Under the pieces are notes generated by a model. That model searched no databases. It was not told the origin of the DNA and was given only the letters and a program-made list of their open reading frames with translations. Of a stretch of DNA of 64,000 nt, positions 44,000 to 52,886 are shown one piece after another. Source of the DNA: Paraburkholderia solitsugae (GTDB lineage: Bacteria > Pseudomonadota > Gammaproteobacteria > Burkholderiales > Burkholderiaceae); NCBI RefSeq assembly GCF_013177695.1, contig NZ_WOEY01000028.1, positions 42,211-106,210 on the forward strand, written 5' to 3'. The position numbers were made by a program, and so were the translations under genes. Within the stretch, counting starts at the first letter, position 1, and each line of letters begins with the position of its first letter.

Positions 44000-45124
44000 A
44001 TGGCTTCTGCCGATTCCCCCCGCGTAATCGCCCCCCGCTCGGCCATTAGCCGCATGGTGCGCACAATCACGTCGCCGTACTACCGCTATCGCCACGCGAA
44101 GATGCTGCATAGCCTGCGCGTCGGCGTCGCCATGCTGGTGTCGATTCTCGCGACCACCGGTATCAACATTCCTCACGGTATCTGGTCGTCGGTGACGCTG
44201 CTGGTGGTGATCGGCGGCTTGCAGCATCACGGCAATATCCGCAAGAAGGCCGCTGACCGGGCCGCCGGGACGCTGCTCGGCGCGGCGATCGGTCTTGCGC
44301 TGATCCTGTTGCAGAACCTGACCGGCTCGCTGCCGCTCACCTATGTGCTGATGTCGATCGTCGCGGGAATCTGCGCCTGGTTCGCGATCGGTTCGTCGGG
44401 GTATATCGGCCTGCTGACGGCAATCACGATGTGCATCGTCGCGGGCCATGGTGACAATCTGATCGACGTCGGCCTCTGGCGCACGCTGAACGTGCTGATC
44501 GGCATCGTGATCGCGCTGGCGTTTTCGTTCGCGTTGCCGCTGCATGCGACCTATTCGTGGCGCTACGGGATCGCCGACAATCTGCGGGCCTGTGCGCAGA
44601 TCTATACGCGTTTGCTGGAAGGCGAGACGATCAGCGAGGAGGATCAGGTCAAACGCTTCCTCGCGATCAACAAGCGGCTGGTTCAGTTGCGCTCGCTGAT
44701 GCCTTCGGTGGCGAAGGAGATCGATGTGCCGAAGGCCACGCTCGAAGAGATCCAGCGGCTGCATCGATCGGTGCTCAGTTCGCTGGAGTTGCTGGCAACC
44801 GGCCCGCTGATGCGCGCCGATGCCGCGGCGCGCGCTGCGTATGTGCGGGAGTGTGGCGCCGAGGTGCACGCCGTGCGTGGCATTCTGCTAGCGATGGCGC
44901 GCGGCCTGCGCTTTGGCCGCGCGACACACTTCGGCATTCCGGCCGCGTCGCCGCTTGTGCAGGCGTGCGGCGACGTGGCGCTTGAATTGCCACCCGACCT
45001 TCAGGGGCCGTATTGGCTCGGCCAGCGATTAGCCGAACAGGTGGATCGGCTGCGCGCGCTATTGTTGGAAACCGAGCCGAACTGGAATATCGAGCGGCAT
45101 TCGCGGACTTTGCTGAAGGTGTAA
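44000..45124 (+). CDS. FUSC family membrane protein
   Basis: A 374-residue protein. Six close hydrophobic helices fill about residues 35-180 (the FUSC/aromatic acid exporter module, with HGIWSSVTLLVVIGG and RAAGTLLGAAIGLAL), followed by a cytosolic helical domain of about 190 residues. Related proteins pump aromatic carboxylic acids (AaeB) or fusaric acid; no membrane-fusion partner (AaeA) is adjacent, so function is uncertain. The start could be a few codons further in. It is convergent with the VOC gene 5 bp away. Confidence 0.9.
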   Translation: MASADSPRVIAPRSAISRMVRTITSPYYRYRHAKMLHSLRVGVAMLVSILATTGINIPHGIWSSVTLLVVIGGLQHHGNIRKKAADRAAGTLLGAAIGLALILLQNLTGSLPLTYVLMSIVAGICAWFAIGSSGYIGLLTAITMCIVAGHGDNLIDVGLWRTLNVLIGIVIALAFSFALPLHATYSWRYGIADNLRACAQIYTRLLEGETISEEDQVKRFLAINKRLVQLRSLMPSVAKEIDVPKATLEEIQRLHRSVLSSLELLATGPLMRADAAARAAYVRECGAEVHAVRGILLAMARGLRFGRATHFGIPAASPLVQACGDVALELPPDLQGPYWLGQRLAEQVDRLRALLLETEPNWNIERHSRTLLKV

Positions 45125-45129
45125 GGCCT

Positions 45130-45543
45130 TTAAGCCTCCGGTACCGTCACCATCCACGCGAGACCGAAGCGGTCCACCAGCATCCCGAAGCCCTTGCTCC
45201 AGAAGGTGGCTTGCCACGGCATCGTCACCGAACCGCCGTCGGCCAGCGCATTGAAATATTGTTCCGCCGACGCGGCGTCGTCAGCCGTCAGCGAGAGGCT
45301 GAAGCCGCTGAACGTAGCCTGAGGGTCGCAGTGGCCGTCGGAGGCCATCCAGACGGTCGAACCGATCCTGACCGAGGCGTGCATGATCTTTTCTTCCAGA
45401 CCGGGGCGCGGCTGATTTTGCGGGTCGGGCGGCGCGTCCTTGTAGCGCATCATTAACAACACCTCAGCGCCGAGCTTCTCGGTGTAGTACTTGAGCGCTT
45501 CTTCACAGCGGCCGTTGAAAAATACGTAAGGCTGAACGTACAT
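45130..45543 (-). CDS. VOC family protein, PhnB-like
   Basis: A 137-residue protein of the PhnB/glyoxalase-like branch. The start VQPYVFFNGRCEEALKYYTEKL and the later SLTADDAASAEQYFNAL and MPWQATFWSKGFGMLVDRFGLAWMV (cut at its ends) are the typical conserved segments. Activity is unknown for most members; some are related to 3-demethylubiquinone methyltransferase-like folds by name only. A single gene, tail-to-tail with the FUSC gene. Confidence 0.92.
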   Translation of the reverse strand: MYVQPYVFFNGRCEEALKYYTEKLGAEVLLMMRYKDAPPDPQNQPRPGLEEKIMHASVRIGSTVWMASDGHCDPQATFSGFSLSLTADDAASAEQYFNALADGGSVTMPWQATFWSKGFGMLVDRFGLAWMVTVPEA

Positions 45544-45702
45544 GTTCGTCTCCCGGAATAGGGGTCAGCGGCGCCGCATGCCTTGGATAAACGTACCGAG
45601 GGCGCGGCGTGCAGACGATTGTAGTCGTCTGTCAGGGCAGCGATTGTGACAATATTTCGTAAGGGGCTGGCCCGTATCGAGCGTAAGCCTGTAAACGGCA
45701 CA

Positions 45703-45730
45703 CGGCCCTGAACCGGAGGGTTCAGGGCCG
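45703..45730. repeat. perfect 12-bp hairpin downstream of tal
   Basis: CGGCCCTGAACC (45703-45714), a GGAG loop and GGTTCAGGGCCG (45719-45730). It has no T-run on either strand. It lies 50 bp after the tal stop and could stop RNA decay or aid Rho-dependent ending. Confidence 0.7.
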
Positions 45731-45779
45731 CGTATTGGACTACGTGCCCGACCGCGTACTCCAGCCGCGAAGGCTCGGC

Positions 45780-46733
45780 TTAACGCAGCGCTTCGATCAT
45801 TTTTTCCAGCTTGACGGCGTCTGCAGCGAACGCGCGGATGCCTTCAGCGAGCTTTTCAGTTGCCATGGCTTCGTCGTTGACGAGGAAGCGGAACGACGAT
45901 TCGTCGACCGGCACGCGTTCGATGTCCCCACTCTCGCCCATTTCAGGCGACAGCTTGCGCTCGACCTTGTCGGTGCTCTCCTGCAGCTTTTGCAGCAGAT
46001 CCGGGCTGATGGTCAGCAGGTCGCAGCCGGCCAGTTCCAGAATCTGGCCCGGGGTGCGGAAGCTCGCGCCCATCACCTCGGTCTTGTAGCCGAACTTCTT
46101 GTAGTACGCGTAAATGCGGCGGACCGATTTGACGCCCGGGTCGTTGGCGCCGCCGTCCTTCGCTTCGTCCCACGCGCTGCCGGCGTTCTTCTTGTACCAG
46201 TCGTAGATACGGCCGACGAACGGCGAGATTAGTTGCGCGCCCGCTTCGGCACAGGCAGCGGCCTGGGCGAGCGAGAACAGCAGTGTCATATTGCAGTGGA
46301 TGCCTTCCTTCTGCAGTACTTCGGCGGCGCGGACGCCTTCCCACGTGGAGGCCAGCTTGATCAGCACGCGTTCGCGGCCGATGCCATGGTCTTTGTACTG
46401 CGCGATCAGTTCACGGCCCTTGGCGATCGACGCTGCGGTGTCGAACGACAGGCGCGCATCCACTTCGGTCGACACACGGCCCGGGATAATCTTGAGAATT
46501 TCGGTGCCGAAGGCGATCAGCAACTGGTCGATGATGGCGCCAACCGGCTTCGACGCGTGGGTTTTCACGGTCTTTTCGAGCAGCGGCTTGTAATCGTCTT
46601 TCTGGACAGCCTTCAGAATCAGCGACGGATTGGTGGTCGCGTCCTGCGGCTTGTACTGGGCAAGCTGCTGGAAGTCGCCGGTATCGGCCACGACGGTGGT
46701 GTATTGCTTGAGTTGGTCGAGTGCGGTTGTCAT
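45780..46733 (-). CDS. tal: transaldolase
   Basis: Moves a dihydroxyacetone unit between sugar phosphates in the non-oxidative pentose phosphate pathway. The 317 residues match the TalB type. DATTNPSLI (about residue 31), [12 protein letters not shown] with the Schiff-base Lys (about 131) and [17 protein letters not shown] are visible. Cytosolic. A single gene with 160 bp upstream; a strong hairpin lies downstream. Confidence 0.97.
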   Translation of the reverse strand: MTTALDQLKQYTTVVADTGDFQQLAQYKPQDATTNPSLILKAVQKDDYKPLLEKTVKTHASKPVGAIIDQLLIAFGTEILKIIPGRVSTEVDARLSFDTAASIAKGRELIAQYKDHGIGRERVLIKLASTWEGVRAAEVLQKEGIHCNMTLLFSLAQAAACAEAGAQLISPFVGRIYDWYKKNAGSAWDEAKDGGANDPGVKSVRRIYAYYKKFGYKTEVMGASFRTPGQILELAGCDLLTISPDLLQKLQESTDKVERKLSPEMGESGDIERVPVDESSFRFLVNDEAMATEKLAEGIRAFAADAVKLEKMIEALR

Positions 46734-46893
46734 GTTCGAGCCTTCATGGCGCGCGTGCGCCGTGGTTCAGGAGAAATGAGATTGCCACCGGACGGAAAAG
46801 GCAAAACAGTTCCGGCGGCCGCGGGTCACGCTGCAGCGTCTGCTCGCCATGTTGGCGGAAAACGCTGCCGGATGCTTCTATTCTATGGCGGAT

Positions 46894-48114
46894 TCAGGCG
46901 CGCCGGGCGTTCAGCACCAGTTGCGTCAGCACGCCCGCCACCAGCCCCCAGAACGCCGAGCCGATCGACAGCAGGGTGAGGCCTGAGGCCGTCACCATGA
47001 ACGTCACCAAGGCAGCCTCGCGCTGTTTCAGGTCCTGCATCGCGTTGGCAAGGCCGCTCATGATCGAGCCGAACAGCGCGAGCGCCGCGACGGAGACCAC
47101 CAGCGCCTTCGGCAGGGCGGCGAACAGCGCGGCGATGGTCGCACCGAAGATACCGGCGATCAGATAGAAAATGCCGCACCAGACCGCCGCGGTGTACCGC
47201 TTGTCGCGGTTTTCGTGCGCTTCGTGGCCGGTACAGATCGCCGCCGTGATCGCAGCAAGATTGATGCCGTGCGAGCCGAACGGCGCGAGCAGCAGTGAGG
47301 CGATGCCGGTTGTCGAAATCAGCGGTGCGGAAGGCGTGGTGTAGCCGTCGGCGCGCAGCACGGCGATCCCCGGCACGTTCTGCGAGGCCATCGCGACGAC
47401 GAACAGCGGAATGCCGATGCTGATGCTCGCAGCCAGCGAAAACGCCGGCATCGTGAACACCGGATGCGCGAGCGCGATGTGAAAACGGCTGAAGTCGAGC
47501 AGGCCGAGGCCGCCGGCGGCAGCCGTGCCGACGATCAGCGTCGTCACGATCGCATAGCGCGGCGCGAGGCGTTTGACGATCAGATAGGTGAAAAACATCG
47601 TTAGCACGAGCGCGGTCTGGAACTGCGCGGCGCGGAAAATCTCGATGCCGATCTCGAACAGAATGCCCGCCAGCAATGCCGAGGCGATGCCTGCCGGGAT
47701 TTTCTTCATCAGCGTGTCGAACCAGCCGGTCAGGCCGACCACCGTCAGCAACACCGCACAGACGATAAATGCGCCAATCGCCTCAGGGTAGGCCACATGC
47801 GGCAGCGACGACACCAGCAGCGCCGCGCCGGGCGTCGACCAGGCAATCACGATCGGCGCGCGAAAGCGCAGCGAGAGACCGATCGTGCAGACAGCCATGC
47901 CGATCGACAATGCCCAGATCCACGACGAAATCTGCGCATCGGTGAGATGCGCGGCCTGGCCTGCCTGGAACATCAGCACGAGCGAGCTGGTATAGCCCGT
48001 CATCATCGCGACGAAGCCGGCGACGACAGCGGATAACGACGTATCGGCAAACGGCCTGAGCCGCCCTGCGTGTACGTTGGCAGGGGACAAATCAGGCGAT
48101 GAAGACGGACTCAT
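46894..48114 (-). CDS. BenE family benzoate/H+ symporter-like permease
   Basis: A 406-residue membrane protein with about 12 helices. The start LSAVVAGFVAMMTGYTSSLVL, the IVIAWSTPGAALL segment and GSHGINLAAITAAICTG mark the BenE family. Acinetobacter BenE imports benzoate, but there are no benzoate-degradation genes in the window, so the substrate is uncertain. It lies 40 bp after the VWA gene on the same strand and may be read through from it. Confidence 0.92.
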   Translation of the reverse strand: MSPSSSPDLSPANVHAGRLRPFADTSLSAVVAGFVAMMTGYTSSLVLMFQAGQAAHLTDAQISSWIWALSIGMAVCTIGLSLRFRAPIVIAWSTPGAALLVSSLPHVAYPEAIGAFIVCAVLLTVVGLTGWFDTLMKKIPAGIASALLAGILFEIGIEIFRAAQFQTALVLTMFFTYLIVKRLAPRYAIVTTLIVGTAAAGGLGLLDFSRFHIALAHPVFTMPAFSLAASISIGIPLFVVAMASQNVPGIAVLRADGYTTPSAPLISTTGIASLLLAPFGSHGINLAAITAAICTGHEAHENRDKRYTAAVWCGIFYLIAGIFGATIAALFAALPKALVVSVAALALFGSIMSGLANAMQDLKQREAALVTFMVTASGLTLLSIGSAFWGLVAGVLTQLVLNARRA

Positions 48115-48154
48115 ACTGAAAATTTCTTGTAGTTGGAGTGAAAACGCGACCTGA

Positions 48155-49330
48155 CTATTTGCTCAACATGCGCATCGCCGTTTCGAGTCCGGCGAGGGTA
48201 AGCGGATACATGCGGTGCCCGAGCACTTCCCGGATCGCGCTGACCGACTGCCGGTAAGCCCACAACCCCTCCGGCTCCGGATTCAGCCATGCATAGTGCG
48301 GGAAGTGATCGGCGAGGCGCCGCAGCCACACGGCGCCGGCTTCGGCGTTGTTGTATTCGACCGAACCGCCCGGTTGCAGCACTTCGTACGGGCTCATGGT
48401 CGCGTCGCCGACGAAGATCAGCTTATAGTCGGGCGTGAACTTGTGCAGCAGGTCCCACGTCGGCATGCGCTCGGCGTGACGGCGGCGATTGTTCTTCCAC
48501 AGGAAGTCGTACACGCAGTTGTGGAAGTAATAAAACTCGAGGTGCTTGAACTCGGCCTTGGCGGCCGAAAAGAGCTCTTCGGTGCGCTTGATGTGATCGT
48601 CCATCGAGCCGCCCACGTCGAGCAGCATCAGCACTTTCACCTTGTTGTGCCGCTCCGGCACCATCTTGAGGTCGAGCCAGCCGGCGTTCGCGGCGGTGCT
48701 GCGGATCGTGTCGGGCAGATCGAGTTCTTCGGCCGCGCCTTCGCGAGCGAAACGGCGCAAGCGGCGCAGGGCGATCTTGATGTTGCGCGTGCCGATTTCG
48801 ACCTGGTCGTCGTAATCGCGATAGGCGCGTGCTTCCCACACCTTCACCGCGGTGCGATTGCCCGCCGCGTCGCCGCCGATGCGCACGCCCTCCGGGTTAT
48901 AACCGCCGTTGCCGAACGGCGAGGTGCCGCCCGTGCCGATCCATTTGTTGCCGCCTTCGTGGCGCTCTTTCTGTTCGTCGAACAGTTCCTTCAGGCGCTC
49001 CATCAGCTTGTCGAGGCCGCCCATCGCTTCGATCTGCGCCTTTTCTTCCGGCGACAGATCGCGTTGCAGCTTTTTCTTCAGCCAGTCTAGAGGGACGTCG
49101 AAAGCCAACTCCGAGGCTTGCGCGACGCCTTTGAAATACGCGCCGAACGCTTGATCGAACTTGTCGAAATACTGCTCGTCCTTGACCAGCGTGATGCGCG
49201 CGAGATAGTAGAACTCGTCGAGCGACGGTGCGATCACATTGGCTTTCAGCGCCTCGAGCAGCGTCAGGTATTCCTTCACCGACACCGGCAGTTTGGCTGC
49301 GCGCAGCGAGTAGAAGAAGTCGATCAGCAT
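48155..49330 (-). CDS. VWA domain protein, CoxE-like
   Basis: A 391-residue soluble protein of the CoxE/YehP type. The C-terminal half is a von Willebrand A domain with a modified MIDAS (DVGGSMDDHIKRT, Asp/Gly/Ser ligand motif at about 228). The N-terminal half (LPVSVKEYLTLLEALK, then DEQYFDKFDQAFGAYF) is the usual helper region. It follows the MoxR gene by 72 bp. MoxR-VWA pairs act as metal- or protein-loading chaperones for larger complexes, but no client is adjacent. Confidence 0.93.
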   Translation of the reverse strand: MLIDFFYSLRAAKLPVSVKEYLTLLEALKANVIAPSLDEFYYLARITLVKDEQYFDKFDQAFGAYFKGVAQASELAFDVPLDWLKKKLQRDLSPEEKAQIEAMGGLDKLMERLKELFDEQKERHEGGNKWIGTGGTSPFGNGGYNPEGVRIGGDAAGNRTAVKVWEARAYRDYDDQVEIGTRNIKIALRRLRRFAREGAAEELDLPDTIRSTAANAGWLDLKMVPERHNKVKVLMLLDVGGSMDDHIKRTEELFSAAKAEFKHLEFYYFHNCVYDFLWKNNRRRHAERMPTWDLLHKFTPDYKLIFVGDATMSPYEVLQPGGSVEYNNAEAGAVWLRRLADHFPHYAWLNPEPEGLWAYRQSVSAIREVLGHRMYPLTLAGLETAMRMLSK

Positions 49331-49402
49331 GCTGTGTCCTCGGCGGCGGGTGTGCGGCGCGGCGCCTTCATCAACGGGTGTTAGCGGTTAATCAACGGTC
49401 AG

Positions 49403-50245
49403 TCAGCGGTTGTTGCGGTTCATGAAGATCAGCCGCTCGAACAGGCTCACGTCCTGTTCGTTCTTCAGGAGCGCGCCGTGCAGCGGCGGGATGATCTGCT
49501 TCTGGTCGGACGAGCGCAGCGCTTCGGGCGGAATGTCTTCAGCGAGCAGCAGCTTCAGCCAGTCGAGCAGTTCCGACGTGGACGGTTTCTTCTTCAGGCC
49601 GGCGACGTTACGCAACTCGAAAAAGCTCTGCATGGCCGCGGCGAGCAGTTCTTTCTTGATGCCGGGGTAGTGCACTTCGACGATCTGCTGCATCGTGACC
49701 GGGTCGGGGAACTTGATGTAGTGGAAAAAGCAGCGGCGCAGGAACGCGTCGGGCAGCTCCTTCTCATTGTTCGACGTGATGATCACGAGCGGGCGCTTCT
49801 TGGCGCGGATCAGCTCGTGGGTCTCGTACACGTAGAACTCCATGCGGTCGAGTTCGCGCAGCAGGTCGTTCGGGAATTCGATGTCGGCCTTGTCGATCTC
49901 GTCGATCAGGAGCACCGTTTGCTCGTCCGACTCGAACGCCTGCCACAACACGCCCTTGACTATGTAGTTGCGGATGTCCTTGACGCGCTCGTCGCCGAGT
50001 TGCGAATCGCGCAGGCGCGACACCGCGTCGTACTCGTACAGACCTTGCTGGGCCTTGGTGGTGGACTTGATATGCCACTGCAACAGCGGCATGCCGAGCG
50101 CGGCGGCGACTTCTTCGGCGAGCATCGTTTTGCCGGTGCCGGGTTCGCCCTTGATCAGCAACGGGCGCTTCAGCGTCATCGCGGCGTTGACCGCGAGCTT
50201 GAGGTCGTCAGTGGCGACGTACTGCGATGAGCCTTCAAAACGCAT
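49403..50245 (-). CDS. MoxR family AAA+ ATPase
   Basis: A 280-residue AAA+ ATPase. Walker A GEPGTGKT (about residue 36), Walker B LLIDEIDKAD (about 107), sensor IITSNNEKELPDAFLRR. MoxR proteins work with VWA partners to mature enzymes or complexes; the VWA gene follows on the same strand. The ATG overlaps a GC-rich upstream gap. This type, called CoxD-like in some genomes, accompanies CO dehydrogenase, though none is present in the window. Confidence 0.95.
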   Translation of the reverse strand: MRFEGSSQYVATDDLKLAVNAAMTLKRPLLIKGEPGTGKTMLAEEVAAALGMPLLQWHIKSTTKAQQGLYEYDAVSRLRDSQLGDERVKDIRNYIVKGVLWQAFESDEQTVLLIDEIDKADIEFPNDLLRELDRMEFYVYETHELIRAKKRPLVIITSNNEKELPDAFLRRCFFHYIKFPDPVTMQQIVEVHYPGIKKELLAAAMQSFFELRNVAGLKKKPSTSELLDWLKLLLAEDIPPEALRSSDQKQIIPPLHGALLKNEQDVSLFERLIFMNRNNR

Positions 50246-50685
50246 GGCGAGATGCTCTTTTTTGGGAAAAAACCCAGTATAAGTCAGAAGGCCTGTTGCG
50301 CTGAAACGGGCTCGCGTAAGGTGTCACCCGCGGTGTCGGACACCGGCTCGCGTGCGGTTGCGTCGCTTGCGAGCAGCCTCTACGCGTCCGGCGTGCCCGG
50401 TGGGCGGGTGCGCCGGGCGTTGGGCGTCGGACGTCTCGGGCAAGGCCGGCGGAAACGCTGCGGGTGGCACGAAGCCACGCGCAGCAGGCGCGATGGAGCA
50501 AAATGGCGCTAGTCGTGGCTTTGCGGTGGCCGGATGCGCCGCTGGCCCCGCGCGGTGGACGTTCGGCGCGGCGTCGCGGTACAATTAGCCCGATTTTTTT
50601 AGCCTGCGTGGCTACCCTATAAGAATGACGGCGCGGGCCGTTGCCTTTTCGGGCGCCCGTTTCCCCTCAAGCCAGGTTACATGCT
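50246..50685. other. intergenic between divergent moxR and cytochrome c genes, 440 bp
   Basis: Left part very GC-rich without a supported gene. A TATAAG hexamer (50618-50623) 17 bp after a T-run could be the cytochrome promoter. No hairpin of note. Confidence 0.4.
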
Positions 50686-51054
50686 ATGAATAAATTCGTC
50701 GGCAAACACGTCGTGATCGCAGCGCTGTCGGTGCTCGCGGGCTATGCGGCCAGTGCGCAGGCAGCGGATGTCGTCGGCAACGCGAAGGCGGGCCAAGGCA
50801 AGGTCGCGATGTGTATTGGCTGCCACGGCATCCCTGAATACCGTACGGCTTACCCTGAGGTCTACCGCGTGCCGATGCTCGGCGGCCAGAATCAGGCGTA
50901 CCTCGAAAACGCCATGCACGCCTACAAGAAGGGCGACCGCCATTTCGAAACGATGCGCGCGATCACCACGTCGCTGTCGGATCAGGACATCGCCGACATC
51001 GCTGCCTACTACGCAGCGCAAAATGCCTCTTCGAAGAACAATCCCGACAAGTGA
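50686..51054 (+). CDS. periplasmic cytochrome c (first of a tandem pair)
   Basis: A 122-residue class I cytochrome c. Sec signal about residues 1-26 (ending AQA), one haem site CIGCHG (about 43-48), and conserved YPEVYRVPMLGGQNQAYL and a DQDIADIAAYYAAQ C-terminal helix, as in the halves of cytochrome c4/c553. AGG lies before the ATG at 50686; longer in-frame starts add non-signal sequence. The next gene encodes a similar cytochrome 59 bp away. Together they resemble the two domains of a split cytochrome c4. Confidence 0.93.
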   Translation: MNKFVGKHVVIAALSVLAGYAASAQAADVVGNAKAGQGKVAMCIGCHGIPEYRTAYPEVYRVPMLGGQNQAYLENAMHAYKKGDRHFETMRAITTSLSDQDIADIAAYYAAQNASSKNNPDK

Positions 51055-51113
51055 TCGGCTGCGGTCACCCAACCGGTCACTCGGCTAAATATATTCGCGG
51101 GATAGGAGAATTC

Positions 51114-51497
51114 ATGAATAAGCCCCAACAGGCACTCCACACGGTGTTCAAGGCTGCATGCGCGTCGGCGGCAGTTATCGGTCTGGTTGCAGCGAACGGC
51201 GCGTACGCCGCTGACGCCGGCAACGGCAAGGTGCTGGCCGGCAACCACAACTGCGCGGCTTGCCACGGCGCCAACCTGAACAATCCGGTGAGCCCGGAAT
51301 ATCCGAAGCTCGCCGGTCAGCATTCCGACTACGTCTACTGGGCGCTGCGCCAGTACCAGATGGGCAACGGCAACCCGCACCTCGGTCGCAACAACGCGAT
51401 CATGCAGGCGCAGGTCCAAAGCCTGTCGCCAAGCGATATGAAAGATATCGCGGCCTACATCGAATCGCTGGACGGCGCTCTGGTGCAGAAGAAGTAA
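51114..51497 (+). CDS. periplasmic cytochrome c (second of a tandem pair)
   Basis: A 127-residue class I cytochrome c with signal (about residues 1-32, ending AYA), haem site CAACHG (about 48-53) and the same YPKLAGQHSDYVYWALRQYQ and SDMKDIAAYIESL pattern as its neighbour. TAGGAG lies 6 bases before the ATG. Such pairs pass electrons from the bc1 complex to terminal oxidases. A hairpin terminator follows within 40 bp. Confidence 0.94.
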   Translation: MNKPQQALHTVFKAACASAAVIGLVAANGAYAADAGNGKVLAGNHNCAACHGANLNNPVSPEYPKLAGQHSDYVYWALRQYQMGNGNPHLGRNNAIMQAQVQSLSPSDMKDIAAYIESLDGALVQKK

Positions 51498-51536
51498 TCG
51501 CGTCGCGCTGTTTTTGCGTTGCTTTCAGATTGAACG

Positions 51537-51566
51537 ACACCCCGCTTCGGCGGGGTGTTGTGCTTT
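51537..51566 (+). terminator. terminator after the cytochrome pair
   Basis: ACACCCCGC (51537-51545), TTCG loop, GCGGGGTGT (51550-51558), then a short T-rich tail. Confidence 0.8.
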
Positions 51567-51690
51567 TGGGGCCGTGATTCGCGCGGTGTGGCGGATGGAT
51601 GGTGCGGCGGCTCGAGGCTCGGGCGTGCTCGCGGCGGGGCTTTGGGCGCCCTGAAATCCCTTGAGCGCCTGAATTGCCTGGGGTAATGCT

Positions 51691-52125
51691 TCAGTCCCGC
51701 GTGGCGCGCTGCTCGATGCGCTGCAAATAGGCGTCCGTGTCTGGCGGAGTGCCGGTGCGCTGCGCTTCCCAGATGGTTTCGCCGAGGCAGTCCATGATCG
51801 CGTGCTGCGCCTCGTGGGTCGAGCCGAGCCGTGCGGCGAGCCGCTCGTGCGCCGCGCGGATGCCCGGTGGCTGGTCGATCGACAACTGTTCGGTGATTGC
51901 CAGATGCATCGACAGATGCAGGAACGGGTTGGTCTGGCCGCGTTCGGGCGAGTAGTCCTGAGCCTGGGCGGCTTCCGTGCTGGCCAGATCGGTGTGATAT
52001 TCCGGATGCTCGACGATCCAGTCGGCCGCGATCGCTTCGAGCGGCGTCAGAATCTCGCCTTGACGCTGCTTGCGCCAGGTGTCGGTGAAAAATTGGCGGA
52101 CTTCGTCGCGGCTAGGATTGAACAT
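51691..52125 (-). CDS. DUF1841 family protein
   Basis: A 144-residue cytosolic protein. The start MFNPSRDEVRQFFTDTWRK, the middle TPLEAIAADWIVEHPEYH and LHLSMHLAITEQLSIDQPPG, and the end CLGETIWEAQR match DUF1841, a family common in beta- and gamma-proteobacteria. No function is known. It lies 96 bp downstream of nth on the same strand and is possibly cotranscribed. Confidence 0.94.
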   Translation of the reverse strand: MFNPSRDEVRQFFTDTWRKQRQGEILTPLEAIAADWIVEHPEYHTDLASTEAAQAQDYSPERGQTNPFLHLSMHLAITEQLSIDQPPGIRAAHERLAARLGSTHEAQHAIMDCLGETIWEAQRTGTPPDTDAYLQRIEQRATRD

Positions 52126-52221
52126 CGTGGGAGCGGTGCGGTTGGTGTGGGGCGCCTGAGGCGTGCGTGCAGGGCGCCATTTTACGCCGGGCCAACGTAG
52201 CGTGCTGGCGGCGCACCACCC

Positions 52222-52866
52222 TCAAAGATCCGGTGGCGGCGTCTTGGGCCGGAATTCGCACAGTGGCTCGATCACGCAATGCCAGCATTCCGGCCGGCGT
52301 GCTTTGCAGACATAGCGGCCGTGCAGAATCAGCCAGTGATGGGCATCCTGCTTGAACTCGGCGGGCGTGAATTTCTCCAGCGCTGCTTCGACCGCGCGGA
52401 CGTCTTTGCCTGGCGCGAGCCCAGTTCGATTCGCAACCCGAAAGATGTGCGTATCGACGGCGATGGTCGGATGACCGAACGCCGTGTTCAGGATCACGTT
52501 CGCCGTCTTACGGCCGACTCCCGGCAAGCTTTCAAGCGCTTCACGATCTTCCGGCACTTCGCCGCCGTACTGGTCGAGCAGAATGCGGCAGGTTGCGATC
52601 ACGTTCTTCGCCTTGGTCCGATACAGGCCAATCGTCTTGATGTAGCCGGCAACCCCTTCTTCGCCGAGATCGAATACCTTCTGCGGCGTGTTCGCGACCG
52701 GGAACATCTTGCGCATCGCCTTGTTCACCGACACATCGGTGGCTTGCGCCGACAGCAGCACGGCAATCAGCAGTTCGAACGGTGTGGTGTACTCGAGCTC
52801 GGTCGTGGGATGCGGGTTGAGACTCTGAAGCGTCTCGTAGATGGCGCGGCGTTTGTTCGCGTTCAT
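52222..52866 (-). CDS. nth: endonuclease III
   Basis: A base-excision glycosylase/AP lyase for oxidised pyrimidines, 214 residues. The helix-hairpin-helix LPGVGRKTANVIL carries the catalytic Lys (about 120), the Asp follows in VDTHIFRVANR (about 138), and the C-terminal [4Fe-4S] ligands are in CKARRPECWHC and the later LCEF. It begins 20 bp after rsxB, so the two are cotranscribed, an arrangement common in proteobacteria. Confidence 0.98.
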   Translation of the reverse strand: MNANKRRAIYETLQSLNPHPTTELEYTTPFELLIAVLLSAQATDVSVNKAMRKMFPVANTPQKVFDLGEEGVAGYIKTIGLYRTKAKNVIATCRILLDQYGGEVPEDREALESLPGVGRKTANVILNTAFGHPTIAVDTHIFRVANRTGLAPGKDVRAVEAALEKFTPAEFKQDAHHWLILHGRYVCKARRPECWHCVIEPLCEFRPKTPPPDL

Positions 52867-52886
52867 GCGCAGCGTAGAGTCAAGGG

